The notes: a model not told the origin generated them from the letters alone. 64,000 bases of DNA from Hymenobacter polaris (GCF_012927305.1 NZ_JABBGH010000003.1:434001-498000), one strand, 5' to 3'; counted from the first letter of the stretch, positions 8,761-17,727 are shown. Translations and numbers: made by a program.

Positions 8761-9153
8761 ATGCCGATTAACCCCAAAACCAAGGGCCTAGCCCACGTGG
8801 CCCTGCGCACCACCGATTTTGCCCGCGCCAAGGCGTTTTACCACGACCTGCTGGGCTTCCCGGTGGCTCTCGAAACCCCTGAAATCCTGGGCTTCCAGGT
8901 GGGGCAGCTGTTCCTGGGCTTCAAGAAAGCCGAGCCCACCTATCCCGGTGGCAACGTGTTTACGCCCTTCAACGTGGGCCTCGACCACATCGCCATTGCC
9001 TGCGAAGACGAAGCCGAGCTGCGCCGCGTGGCCGACGCGCTGCAAGCCGCTGGCGTCGAGAACACCGGCGTGAAAACCGATTCTGTGCAACCCAAGCAGT
9101 ACGTGGCCTTCAAGGACCCCGAGCGCATTCAGTGGGAGTTTTACATGGTTTAG
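8761..9153 (+). CDS. VOC-family (glyoxalase-fold) protein
   Basis: This 130-residue protein has the paired beta-alpha-beta-beta-beta modules of the vicinal oxygen chelate superfamily. It begins with GLAHVALRTTDFARAKAFYHDLLG and has a second module from about residue 75 (GLDHIAIACEDEAELRRVADAL), ending in DPERIQWEFYMV. The His near residue 11, Glu/His at the start of module two and the final Glu are the usual metal ligands. Family members include glyoxalase I, dioxygenases and resistance proteins, and the substrate here is unknown. The gene is transcribed away from asd with a 162-nt spacer and is followed by a family A repeat. Confidence 0.85.
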   Translation: MPINPKTKGLAHVALRTTDFARAKAFYHDLLGFPVALETPEILGFQVGQLFLGFKKAEPTYPGGNVFTPFNVGLDHIAIACEDEAELRRVADALQAAGVENTGVKTDSVQPKQYVAFKDPERIQWEFYMV

Positions 9154-9170
9154 GCCTCGCGGCTAAATCA

Positions 9171-9283
9171 AAAAGCCCGTCATGCTGAGCCTGCCACAGC
9201 ATCGCTACCGCACTACTAATCTTAACGAGTGAGTTTAGCAATGCGGTAGCGATGCTGTGGCAGGCTCAGCATGACGGGCTTTT
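9171..9283. repeat. Family A inverted repeat (copy 2)
   Basis: About 42-nt arms run from AAAAGCCCGTCATGCTGAGC to GCTCAGCATGACGGGCTTTT. The core is CTGCCACAGCATCGCTACCGC and the AT-rich loop is about 30 nt. It sits 18 nt after the VOC stop and may also terminate transcription. Confidence 0.85.
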
Positions 9284-9386
9284 AGGAGCGGGCTGCCCCT
9301 AGGGCCCGCCGTGCACCACCAGCGCAGCTATACTTCAGCTTAAACGGACTTAACTTGGGACGGCCGCGCTCAGTGGCTGCTCCTCA

Positions 9387-12002
9387 ATGAAGCCCCCTTA
9401 CTTGCTGCTGCTCTTGTGCCTGCTGTCCCTAGGGGCCCGCGCCCAGCTAAGCGAAACCTTTGCCGACGGCGACTTCACTCGCAACCCAACCTGGACAGGC
9501 GACGCCAGCGGCTTTGTGGTGGCCGGCCAGGTGCTGCAAAGCAACGGCCCCGCCACCACCGGCACCCAGCTGCAACTGGCCACGCCCTGCCAGGCCAGCA
9601 CCGGCACCACCTGGGAGTTTTGGGTGAACCTGAAGCTGGCCACCAGCGCCGGCAACCTGGCCGACGTGTGGCTCATGGCCTCGCAGGCCGACCTGCGCAG
9701 CCCGGCCACCAAGGGCTACTTCGTGCGCCTGGGCGGCACCGACGACGAGGTGAGCCTCTTCCGCAAAGACTCGGCCCGCACCGCCGCGGTAGTAATTGAC
9801 GGTCAGAACGGTACGCTGGCTTCTAGCACTAACAACCTGGTGCGCGTGCGCGTGACCCGCACCCTAGGCGGCCAGTGGAAGCTGGAGCGCGACCTGACCG
9901 GCGGGCGCACCTTCGTGGCCGAGGCCGCGCAGCCCATTGACCAGACCTACCAGCGCAGCGCCTACTTCGGCGTGTCGCTGCTGTACTCGGCAGCCAACAG
10001 CAAGAAGTTTTTCTTCGACGATTTTCTGGTAACCGACGCCACGCCGCCGCTGCTGCTCCGCGCCACCGCCCTGGATGCGCGCACCGTGGACGTAGTATTC
10101 AACGAGGCCTTGGAAGCCGCCGGAGCCGCCCAGCCGGCGCGCTACCAGTTGGCCGCTGGCGCCGTGCCGCTAGCGGCCCAGCCCTCGGCCCTGAATCCGG
10201 CCGTGGTGCGCCTGACGTTCGGGCAGGACCTGGGCGCCCGCAACGTACTGCAAGTAAACGGCGTAGCCGACCTGTTTGGCAACGTGGCGGCCGGGCCCCT
10301 CACGGCCAGCTTTGGCGGGGTGCCGGTGGCCCCTAGGGTGGGCGAGCTGCTCATCACCGAAATACTGGCCGACGAAACGCCAGTAGTGGGCCTGCCCGCC
10401 TCGGAGTTTGTGGAGATTTTCAACAATACCGCCACCAAAACCCTGAGCCTGAAAGGCGTGCGCCTGCTGAAGCCGGGCAGCCCCGCCGCCCAGCTGCCCG
10501 ACACCGCCCGCCTGCTGCCGGGCCAGTACGCCGTGGTGTGCGCCACCACGCGGGCCGCGCAGTTCGCGCCCTATGGTAAAGTGTACGGCGTCAGCAACTT
10601 CCCCGCCCTCAGCAACGGTGGCGACCAGCTGGTGCTACGCGGCCTGGGGGGCACCACCCTGTTTGAGGTGAGCTACAGCGACGACTGGTACGGCGACACG
10701 CGCAAGAAGGCGGGGGGCTGGACGCTGGAGATGGTAGACCCCGCCAACTACTGCGGTGGCGCCAGCAACTGGCGCGCCAGCCAGGACCCGAGCGGCGGCA
10801 CGCCCGGCCGCCGCAACAGCGTGGCCGCCCCCAACCCCGACCGCACCGCGCCGGCTTTGCTGCGCGCGGCAGCCCTAGGGCCCCGCACCATCCGGCTGTA
10901 TTTCGGCGAGAAGCTGGACAGCGCTGCGTCTGCCAACTCGGCACTCTACCAGGTGCAGGCCAGCGTGGCGGGCACCGCCCTGGGGGTGCAGCAGGTGGCA
11001 CCCGTCGGCCCCGACTTCCGGGCCGTGGACCTAGCGCTGAGCGCCGCCCTGCTGCCCAGCCAGCCGGTGGGGGTGGCCGTGGCCCGCGCTACCGACTGCG
11101 CCGGCAACGCCAGCGGTGCGCTGGCCGCCGCCAGCCTGGCCCTGCCCGAAGTCGCCCAGCCCGGCGACCTGGTGGTGAACGAGGTGCTTTACAACCACCG
11201 GCCGGGCGGCGTGTACTTCGTGGAAGTGCTCAACCGCTCGCTGCGCTACGTGAGCCTGCAGGGCTACCAGCTGCGGGCCGAGCGCAGCACCGGGCCGGCG
11301 TCGGCGCTCATCAGCCTGGGGGCGCCCTACGTGCTGGCGCCCGGCCAGCTGGCGGCCCTCACCAGCGACGCGGGCGTGCTGGCAGCGCAGTACCCCAGCA
11401 GCGCCGACGCGGCCAATTTGCTGACCATAAGCGGCTTTCCGGCGCTGGACAATAAAAGCGGCACTATCGTCCTGCTCGACCCCCTAGGGGCTACCATCGA
11501 CCGCTACGCCTATGCCGACGGCCAGCAGCTGGCGCTACTCAGCAGCACGGCAGGCGTGAGTTTGGAACGCATCCGGGCCGCGGGGCCGAGCGCGGCCAGC
11601 AACTTCCACTCGGCGGCCAGCGCCGTGGGCTACGCCACGCCCGGCCGCCCCAACTCGCAGAGCCAGGGTGCCACCGGCGGCGGGCAGGAGTGGACGGTGC
11701 TACCCGAGCTGTTTACGCCCGACGAGGACGGGCACGACGACTTCACGACCCTCAACTACCAGCTCGACCAGCCCGGCTACGTGGCCTCGGTGACGGTGTA
11801 CGACGCCCTGGGGCAGCTCACGCGCCGCCTGCTGCGCAACGAGAGCCTGCCCACCAGCGGCTTCGTGCAGTGGGACGGGTTGGATGAGCGTGGCCACAAG
11901 GCGAACGTGGGGTATTATGTGCTTTACATCGAGCTGTTCCAGCCCAGTAGTGGCGAGCGGCGCGAGTACCGCAAAACGGTAGTGGTAGGTGCCCGGCTAT
12001 AA
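9387..12002 (+). CDS. Secreted lamin-tail-domain protein with gliding-type C-terminal domain
   Basis: The 871-residue product starts with a signal peptide (about 1-20, ending GARAQ). Residues about 20-210 resemble a laminin-G or jelly-roll region. Two SbsA-type Ig-like segments follow, near 215-310 and 490-580. Two lamin-tail domains lie near 318-480 (GELLITEILADE, SEFVEIFNN) and 590-750 (GDLVVNEVLYN, VYFVEVLN). The end (about 785-871) has the FTPDEDGHDD and VYDALGQLTRRLL motifs of gliding-motility-associated, FlgD-like C-terminal domains. This arrangement is typical of Bacteroidota surface proteins, often nuclease- or adhesion-related. A type IX sorting role for the tail is plausible but not proven. 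The TAA stop touches the first base of an inverted repeat. Confidence 0.85.
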   Translation: MKPPYLLLLLCLLSLGARAQLSETFADGDFTRNPTWTGDASGFVVAGQVLQSNGPATTGTQLQLATPCQASTGTTWEFWVNLKLATSAGNLADVWLMASQADLRSPATKGYFVRLGGTDDEVSLFRKDSARTAAVVIDGQNGTLASSTNNLVRVRVTRTLGGQWKLERDLTGGRTFVAEAAQPIDQTYQRSAYFGVSLLYSAANSKKFFFDDFLVTDATPPLLLRATALDARTVDVVFNEALEAAGAAQPARYQLAAGAVPLAAQPSALNPAVVRLTFGQDLGARNVLQVNGVADLFGNVAAGPLTASFGGVPVAPRVGELLITEILADETPVVGLPASEFVEIFNNTATKTLSLKGVRLLKPGSPAAQLPDTARLLPGQYAVVCATTRAAQFAPYGKVYGVSNFPALSNGGDQLVLRGLGGTTLFEVSYSDDWYGDTRKKAGGWTLEMVDPANYCGGASNWRASQDPSGGTPGRRNSVAAPNPDRTAPALLRAAALGPRTIRLYFGEKLDSAASANSALYQVQASVAGTALGVQQVAPVGPDFRAVDLALSAALLPSQPVGVAVARATDCAGNASGALAAASLALPEVAQPGDLVVNEVLYNHRPGGVYFVEVLNRSLRYVSLQGYQLRAERSTGPASALISLGAPYVLAPGQLAALTSDAGVLAAQYPSSADAANLLTISGFPALDNKSGTIVLLDPLGATIDRYAYADGQQLALLSSTAGVSLERIRAAGPSAASNFHSAASAVGYATPGRPNSQSQGATGGGQEWTVLPELFTPDEDGHDDFTTLNYQLDQPGYVASVTVYDALGQLTRRLLRNESLPTSGFVQWDGLDERGHKANVGYYVLYIELFQPSSGERREYRKTVVVGARL

Positions 12003-12126
12003 AGGTGATTTCACCGCAGAAGACGCCGAGGGTGGCGCAGAAGAAGCGCAGAAGCCTTCCCCGGCGCGTACTTTCCCGCTGCGTTTCTTCTGCGCCCCCC
12101 GGCGTCTTCTGCGGTGAAATCACCTT
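12002..12126. repeat. Family C inverted repeat overlapping two genes
   Basis: Arms begin AAGGTGATTTCACCGCAGAA and end with its reverse complement, with a second paired block around CGCAGAAGAAGCGCAG. It begins at the last base of the lamin-tail gene and its right arm contains the likely GTG start of pxpB. Confidence 0.8.
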
Positions 12127-12821
12127 CCATTTATCCCCTGGGCGACACGGCCGCCGTGGTCGAGTTTGGCGGCGGCATCAGCGCAGCCACCATGCGGCGC
12201 ATTGCGGCCCTAGGGCAGCAGCTAGTCCGGCAGCCTCTGCCCGGCCTGCGCGAAACCGTGCCCGCCTACACCACCCTCACCGTGTTTTATGACCCTGCGT
12301 GCGCCTACGAGCAAGTAGCCGCCTGGCTGCGCAATGCCTTGACCGCCAGCGAAGCCGCGCCTAATACCCCGGTGTCCCCGCCCGAAGTCGTGGAGATTCC
12401 AGTGTGCTACGGCGGCGAGTACGGGCCCGACCTGGCGGCGGTGGCGGCGCATACTGGGTTAGAAATGAACGAGGTAATAACTCGCCACGCCGCGCCCACC
12501 TACCTAGTGCACCTGCTAGGGTTTCTGCCAGGCTTCCCCTACCTGGGCGTGCTCGATGCGCAACTGACCACCCCGCGCCGCGCCAGCCCGAGGGCCCGGG
12601 TGCCGGCCGGGGCGGTGGGCATCGCGGGCGCCCAAACGGGTATTTACCCGCTGGCCTCGCCCGGCGGCTGGCAGCTGATTGGGCGCACGCCGCTACGCTT
12701 GTTCGACCCCGCCTGGCCCGAGCCTACGCGGCTGCGCGCCGGCCAGCAGCTGCGCTTCGTGCCCATTAGCGCTACCGAGTTTGAAAAAATGCGGCAAATG
12801 TGCAGATATAAAGATGTGTAG
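12114..12821 (+). CDS. pxpB: 5-oxoprolinase subunit PxpB
   Basis: PxpB is one of three subunits that convert 5-oxoproline to glutamate using ATP. The 235 residues cover the whole KipI/PxpB family: SIYPLGDTAAVVEFG at the start, then a cyclophilin-like domain with THLVHLLGF-type and GFLPGFPYLGVLD motifs near 130-150, and VPAGAVGIAGAQTGIYP near 163-180. The start is a GTG at 12114 inside the right arm of an inverted repeat. No in-frame ATG lies close upstream of the conserved first strand. The last residues (KMRQMCRYKDV) come from an AT-rich repeat-like stretch and may be a recent extension. It heads the pxpB-pxpC-pxpA-transporter operon. Confidence 0.93.
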   Translation: MKSPSIYPLGDTAAVVEFGGGISAATMRRIAALGQQLVRQPLPGLRETVPAYTTLTVFYDPACAYEQVAAWLRNALTASEAAPNTPVSPPEVVEIPVCYGGEYGPDLAAVAAHTGLEMNEVITRHAAPTYLVHLLGFLPGFPYLGVLDAQLTTPRRASPRARVPAGAVGIAGAQTGIYPLASPGGWQLIGRTPLRLFDPAWPEPTRLRAGQQLRFVPISATEFEKMRQMCRYKDV

Positions 12822-12932
12822 ATGTAGAAAAATGGTGAATGCGAAAACGCATAGGCAAATGGCTTTATCATAGCTAATAAAATTCTGGTATTCTGCACAT
12901 TTGCTATATTTCTACTTCTACACATTCACCCC
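12822..12932. other. AT-rich pxpB-pxpC spacer with inverted short motifs
   Basis: This spacer is AT-rich, unlike its surroundings. CAAATGTGCAGA at 12795 reappears inverted at 12892, and GTGTAG/TCTAC and GGTGAATG motifs are likewise inverted, but their order does not allow one nested hairpin. No ORF or clear promoter is seen. Confidence 0.4.
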
Positions 12933-13952
12933 ATGAGTATTAGCCTCATTCGGCCCGGCCTGCTCACGACTGTGCAAGACTTGGGCCGCCCTGGCTACCG
13001 GGCCGCGGGCGTGCCCCTGGGCGGCGCCCTCGATGCGCCCGCCCTGCGCCTGGCCAACTTGCTGGTGGGCAACGCGCCGGGCGAAGCCAGCCTGGAAATC
13101 ACCCTCGCTGGCCCGACGCTGCGCTTCGAGGCGCCGCACCTGCTGGCCCTCGTCGGCGCCGACCTGTCGGCCACGCTCGACGGGAAGCCGCTGCCGCTGG
13201 GCCGGCCAGTGGCGGTGCAGGCGGGCACGGTGCTGGCCTTCGGGGCGGCGCGGGCGGGCTGCCGGGCCTACCTGGCGCTGGCGGGGGGCCTGGGGTTGCC
13301 GCCGGTGCTGGGCAGCTGCAGCACGCTGGTGCGCGCGGCCCTAGGGGGCCTGCACGGCCGCGCCCTGCTGGCGGGCGACGTGCTGCCCGCGCCCGGCCCC
13401 GGCGGCCCAGGGGCGGCGCTGCGGGCCAGGCTGGCGCTTGCCTTCCAAGGCAGCAGCCACGCCGCGGCGCCCTGGCATCCCGCGCCCGCGGAGCGCCCGG
13501 CGCTAGCCGCCGCGCCGGTGCTGCGCGCCCTGCCGGGGCCCGAGTACGCGGAGTTTGCGCCCGAGAGCCAGCGGGCGTTTTGGCAGCAGCCGTTCACCGT
13601 GACGCCCGCCGCCGACCGCATGGGCTACCGGCTGGCCGGGCCGCCGCTGGCGCGGCTGGCCGGCGCCGAGCTGCTCTCGAGCGCCGTGGCGCCGGGTACG
13701 GTGCAGGTGCCGCCCGGCGGCCAGCCCATTGTGCTGCTGGCCGACTGCCAAACCACCGGCGGCTACCCCAGGCTGGCCCACGTCATTGCCCCCGACCTGG
13801 GGCTACTAGCCCAGGCCCGCCCCGGTACGCCGCTGCGCTTCCAGCAGCTGAGCCAGGCCGAAGCGCACGCGCTGTACCTTGCGCAGGAAGCCCAGCTGCG
13901 CACGCTGGCCGCCAACTACTCGGCCTTCCTCACCCAGTGGCTGCGCCAATAG
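12933..13952 (+). CDS. pxpC: 5-oxoprolinase subunit PxpC
   Basis: PxpC (KipA/biotin-dependent carboxyltransferase-like) forms the second subunit of the ATP-dependent 5-oxoprolinase. The protein has 339 residues and is recognisable from the N-terminal signature ISLIRPGLLTTVQDLGRPGY followed by GVPLGGALDAPALRLANLLVGN. A later family block is VTPAADRMGYRLAGPPL, and DCQTTGGYPRLAHVIAPDLG lies near residues 270-289. The ATG at 12933 gives the usual start. It lies 111 nt after pxpB and 61 nt before pxpA. That second gap holds a CTCTGCGCCCTCTGCGAAAA-type repeated motif resembling the family C repeat. Confidence 0.93.
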   Translation: MSISLIRPGLLTTVQDLGRPGYRAAGVPLGGALDAPALRLANLLVGNAPGEASLEITLAGPTLRFEAPHLLALVGADLSATLDGKPLPLGRPVAVQAGTVLAFGAARAGCRAYLALAGGLGLPPVLGSCSTLVRAALGGLHGRALLAGDVLPAPGPGGPGAALRARLALAFQGSSHAAAPWHPAPAERPALAAAPVLRALPGPEYAEFAPESQRAFWQQPFTVTPAADRMGYRLAGPPLARLAGAELLSSAVAPGTVQVPPGGQPIVLLADCQTTGGYPRLAHVIAPDLGLLAQARPGTPLRFQQLSQAEAHALYLAQEAQLRTLAANYSAFLTQWLRQ

Positions 13953-14013
13953 TGCTCTGCGCCCTCTGCGAAAACACTGCGTCCTCTGCGGGAAATAGCA
14001 TCCGCAAAAAACC

Positions 14014-14769
14014 ATGAAAACCATCGACTTAAACTGCGACATGGGCGAGAGCTTCGGCGCCTGGACCCTAGGCGACGACGCGGGCGTGATGCCCCACATC
14101 ACCTCGGCCAACATCGCCTGCGGCTTCCACGGCGGCGACCCCAGCGTGATGCGCCGCACCGTGCGCCTGGCCTTGCAGCACGGCGTGGCCCTAGGCGCCC
14201 ATCCCGGCCTGCCCGACCTCGTAGGCTTTGGCCGGCGCGACCTGGCCATCTCGCCCACCGAGGCATTCGATATGACGGTCTACCAGCTCGGTGCGCTGCA
14301 AGCCGTGGCCCGCAGTGAGGGCGCCACCCTGCGCCACCTCAAGCCCCACGGCGCCTTCTACAACATGGCCGCCACCAGCGCCCCCCTGGCCGAGGCCTTG
14401 GCCGAAGCCGTGTACAAGGTGCAGCCCGAGCTGGTGCTCTTTGGCCTGGCAGGCTCGCAGCTCACCAAAGCCGGCGAGAAGCTGGGCCTACGCACCGCCC
14501 ACGAGGTGTTTGCCGACCGCACCTACCAGCCCGACGGCACCCTCACGCCCCGCCGCCAGCCCGACGCCCTCATCACCGACTCCGCCCAGGCCCGCGCCCA
14601 GGCGCTGCGCATGGTGCAGGGCGGCTACGTGCGCACCCAGGCCGGCCAGGAAATCGCCATCCGCGCCGACACCGTGTGCTTGCACGGCGACGGTGCCCAT
14701 GCCGTGGCCTTTGCGCGCGAGCTGCGAGCGGCGTTTGAGCAAGCGGGCGTTAAGGTGGCCGCCGCATGA
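14014..14769 (+). CDS. pxpA: 5-oxoprolinase subunit PxpA (LamB/YcsF family)
   Basis: PxpA is the LamB/YcsF-family subunit of 5-oxoprolinase. The 251-residue product begins TIDLNCDMGESFGAWTLGDD and has the family blocks NIACGFHGGDPSVMRRTV, GAHPGLPDLVGFGRR, LKPHGAFYNMA, EVFADRTYQPDGTL and CLHGDGAHAVAFAREL. All are present and in order, so the subunit should be active. The acidic and His residues in the first and second blocks are thought to shape the substrate pocket. The stop codon overlaps the transporter start by 4 nt (ATGA), which suggests translational coupling. Confidence 0.95.
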   Translation: MKTIDLNCDMGESFGAWTLGDDAGVMPHITSANIACGFHGGDPSVMRRTVRLALQHGVALGAHPGLPDLVGFGRRDLAISPTEAFDMTVYQLGALQAVARSEGATLRHLKPHGAFYNMAATSAPLAEALAEAVYKVQPELVLFGLAGSQLTKAGEKLGLRTAHEVFADRTYQPDGTLTPRRQPDALITDSAQARAQALRMVQGGYVRTQAGQEIAIRADTVCLHGDGAHAVAFARELRAAFEQAGVKVAAA

Positions 14770-15962
14770 GTGGCACCCTAGGGCCCACCGCGCGGCGCTG
14801 GCGCAGCCTGGGCGGAGCCGGCCTGGGCGCCGCCTTCCTGATGGCCAACTCGTCCATCGGCCCCGGCTTCCTCACCCAAACCACCGTCTTCACTCAGCAG
14901 CTCACCACCAGCTTCGGCTTCGTCATTCTGGTATCGGTGCTGCTCGATGTGGTGGCCCAGCTCAATACCTGGCGGGTGCTGACGATGAGTAACTTGCGCG
15001 CCCAGGACCTGGCCAATTGCCTGCTGCCGGGCCTGGGCTACGCGCTGGCGGCGCTGGTGGTGCTGGGTGGTTTCGCCTTCAACATCGGCAACATCGCCGG
15101 CTGCGGCCTGGGCCTGAACGTGCTGCTGGGCCTGCCCTACTGGCAGGGCGCGGTGCTCACGGGCGGGCTGGCCCTCGGCCTGTTCTGGGTGAAGGAGATG
15201 GGCCGGATGCTCGATGGCTTCACCAAAGCCCTGGGTACCATTAAGATACTGCTGACGCTGGGCATCGCCTTTCTGGCCCGGCCACCCCTAGGGCAGGCGC
15301 TGCACCACACATTGCTGCCCGCGCAGTTCAGCGCCCCGGCCATCGTCACCATCGTGGGGGGCACGGTGGGCGGCTACCTCATGTTTTCGGGCGCCCACCG
15401 CCTGCTCGACGCCGGCGTGCACGGCCCCGCCCGCCTGCCCGAAGTCAACCGCAGTGCCGTGAGCGGCATCCTGATTTCGGCCTTTATGCGCTTCGTGCTG
15501 TTTCTGGCGGTGGTGGGCGTGCTGGCCGGCGGCGCCCGCCTGGGCACCGACAACCCCATGGCCGACGTCTTTCGGAGCGCGGCCGGGGCGGTAGGCTACC
15601 GGCTATTCGGGCTCATCTTGTGGGGCGCGGCGCTGTCGTCGGTGGTAGGGGCGGCCTACACTTCGGTGTCGTTCCTCAAAACCCTGCACCCGGCCCTAGG
15701 GCGCCACGAGCGGCTCACCATTTCGCTGTTTATCGTGCTCTCCACCAGCGTATTCGTGCTGGTGGGCAAGCCCACGCAGCTGCTGGTGCTGGCCGGCGCC
15801 CTCAACGGCCTCATCCTGCCGCTGGCCCTCGGGGTGGTGCTGGTGGCCGCCCGCCGCCCGGCCCTGCTCGGCGGCTACCGCCACCCGCTGTGGCTGCAAG
15901 CCGCCGGCTGGGCAGTAGTGGCCCTCATGGGCGGCCTGAGCGTGGCGGCACTGATGGGGTAA
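14766..15962 (+). CDS. NRAMP-family transporter linked to 5-oxoprolinase
   Basis: The 398-residue protein has about eleven membrane segments and fits the NRAMP superfamily. The TM1 region reads ANSSIGPGFLTQTTVFTQQL, in place of the DPGN motif of divalent metal transporters. A second unwound-helix-like region is near FSGAHRLLDAGVHGPARLP. Because the DPGN metal-binding motif is missing, it may carry something other than Mn or Fe. NRAMP homologues adjoin pxp genes in other bacteria (YcsG in Bacillus). Its tight coupling to pxpA suggests uptake of 5-oxoproline or a related amino acid, which is an inference. The TAA stop overlaps the first two bases of a family B repeat. Confidence 0.82.
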   Translation: MSGTLGPTARRWRSLGGAGLGAAFLMANSSIGPGFLTQTTVFTQQLTTSFGFVILVSVLLDVVAQLNTWRVLTMSNLRAQDLANCLLPGLGYALAALVVLGGFAFNIGNIAGCGLGLNVLLGLPYWQGAVLTGGLALGLFWVKEMGRMLDGFTKALGTIKILLTLGIAFLARPPLGQALHHTLLPAQFSAPAIVTIVGGTVGGYLMFSGAHRLLDAGVHGPARLPEVNRSAVSGILISAFMRFVLFLAVVGVLAGGARLGTDNPMADVFRSAAGAVGYRLFGLILWGAALSSVVGAAYTSVSFLKTLHPALGRHERLTISLFIVLSTSVFVLVGKPTQLLVLAGALNGLILPLALGVVLVAARRPALLGGYRHPLWLQAAGWAVVALMGGLSVAALMG

Positions 15963-16078
15963 CCTCACCCCCGGCCCCTCTCCTTGGGGAGAGGGGAGCC
16001 ACGGCGGTGCTGCCGTCTGCTCACGTGGATAATCGTCAGGCTCCCCTCTCCCCAAGGAGAGGGGCCGGGGGTGAGGTT
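15961..16078. repeat. Family B inverted repeat (copy 1)
   Basis: Arms of about 40 nt read AACCTCACCCCCGGCCCCTC through GGGGAGAGGGGAGCC and pair with their complement. The loop of about 40 nt contains CGTCAG next to the right arm. It follows the transporter stop immediately and could act as a strong hairpin. Confidence 0.85.
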
Positions 16079-16122
16079 TCGCCGCTTATTAAACCCTAGG
16101 CTCCTTTTGCCCTCCAAAGGGC

Positions 16123-17721
16123 ATGGATGCACAAAAGCTTCAGCATTTGTACTGGCGGGCGGGCTTTGGGCCGCGGCCGCAGGAGGTGGCGGCCGGCCTG
16201 AGCCCCGCCAAGGCGATACGCCAGCTGCTGCGCGAGGCGCAGGACTGCGCCCCCATCGCGCCGTTCGTGTACGCCGACCCGCAGGGCGAGGTGATAGCCG
16301 TGACCAGCGAATCGACCATGCGCGGGCGGCAGGTGCCTGCCTCGCCCGGCCCGGCCGCCGCGCCGCCCGCGCCCGCCACCTCGGCCCAGCCGGGCACCAA
16401 CCGGCCCGCTGGCCTCGATACCGAGGCCCTAGAGGCCCTGGCCGCGCGCCGGGCCGCGCTGGCCCTGCGCCGCCAGGGCTTGCCCCAGCTGCGCCGCCGC
16501 GACCTGACGCCCGAGCAGCGCAAAGCTCAGAATGCGGGCATCCGCGACGCCTTTATTGATATGAGTGCCAAGTGGATGACGCTCATGAGCGATTCGCCCG
16601 GCCAGCTGCGCGAGAAGGTGGCGTTGTTCTGGCACGGGCACTTCGCCTGCCGCACGCGCCGGCCCGACGACAGCTTAAGCCTGCTCAATACCATCCGGAC
16701 GCACGCGCTGGGCAAGTTCCCCGATTTGCTGTTGGCCGTGAGCCGCGAGCCGGCCATGCTGCAATTCCTCAACAACCAGCAAAATCGCAAGGCGCACCCC
16801 AACGAGAACTTCGCCCGCGAGGTGATGGAGCTGTTCACCCTGGGGCGCGGCAACTACACTGAAACCGACGTGAAGGAGGCCGCCCGCGCCTTCACCGGTT
16901 GGGGCTACGATGGGCAAAGCAATTTTAAATTCCGGGCCAAGGAGCACGACGACGGCCCCAAAACCCTGCTGGGTGAAACCGGCAACTGGGGCGGCGAAGA
17001 TGCCCTGCGCATCATGCTAGAGCAGCCCGCCGCCGCTACCTTCTTGGTTACCAAGCTCTACCGCTACTACGTAAACGACCAGCCCGACCCCCAGCGCATT
17101 GCGCCGCTGGCCGAGGCTTTCCGCCGCAGCGGCTACGACGTGGCCGATTTGCTGGAGCGCATGTTCTCGGCCGACTGGTTTTACGACCCGGCCAACGCGG
17201 GCGCCCTCATCAAGTCGCCGGTGCAGCTGGTGGCGGGCCTGCGCCGCACCCTCAACTTGCAGGTAGACAACGACAAGGCGCTGCTGGGCTACCAGAAGGC
17301 CCTAGGGCAAACCCTATTTATGCCGCCCAACGTGGCCGGCTGGCCCGGCGGCCGCGCCTGGATAGACTCGTCGTCGCTGCTGCTGCGCCTGCAGCTGCCC
17401 AACATCCTGTTCAAGAACGCCGATTTCGCCGTGCGCCTCAAGGACGATGAGAACGACATCAACCCCCAATCGACCGGCAAGGAGCGGCTGGTGAAGGCCG
17501 ACGCCACCCACCTGCCCCTAGGCCCCTTGCAGCTGCTGCTGGGCGGCGTACCGGCCGAGCGGCAGCCCCAGGCCCTAGGGGCCTTCCTGCTGCAAGCCCC
17601 CCTGCGGGCGGAGAATTTGAGTTTGGTGCAGGGCGTGGCTGCTAAAGCCACCACCCCCGAAGAGCAGCTGCGCAACACGCTGGTGGCGCTGCTGAGTTTG
17701 CCGGAATATCAATTGGCGTAA
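16123..17721 (+). CDS. DUF1800 domain protein
   Basis: This 532-residue protein matches the DUF1800 family. The start is HLYWRAGFGP; then come KVALFWHGHFAC (about residue 165), the block NFAREVMELFTLGRGNYTE (about 228-247), AARAFTGWGYDG, and near the end IKSPVQLVAGLRR and MPPNVAGWPGG. Residues about 70-110 are a Pro/Ala-rich insertion. No signal peptide is obvious. DUF1800 genes regularly sit beside DUF1501 genes, as here, separated by a family A repeat. The pair is suspected to act together, possibly in export of surface material, but the biochemistry is unknown. The start at 16123 lies 44 nt behind a family B repeat. Confidence 0.9.
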   Translation: MDAQKLQHLYWRAGFGPRPQEVAAGLSPAKAIRQLLREAQDCAPIAPFVYADPQGEVIAVTSESTMRGRQVPASPGPAAAPPAPATSAQPGTNRPAGLDTEALEALAARRAALALRRQGLPQLRRRDLTPEQRKAQNAGIRDAFIDMSAKWMTLMSDSPGQLREKVALFWHGHFACRTRRPDDSLSLLNTIRTHALGKFPDLLLAVSREPAMLQFLNNQQNRKAHPNENFAREVMELFTLGRGNYTETDVKEAARAFTGWGYDGQSNFKFRAKEHDDGPKTLLGETGNWGGEDALRIMLEQPAAATFLVTKLYRYYVNDQPDPQRIAPLAEAFRRSGYDVADLLERMFSADWFYDPANAGALIKSPVQLVAGLRRTLNLQVDNDKALLGYQKALGQTLFMPPNVAGWPGGRAWIDSSSLLLRLQLPNILFKNADFAVRLKDDENDINPQSTGKERLVKADATHLPLGPLQLLLGGVPAERQPQALGAFLLQAPLRAENLSLVQGVAAKATTPEEQLRNTLVALLSLPEYQLA

Positions 17722-17727
17722 TACCCC

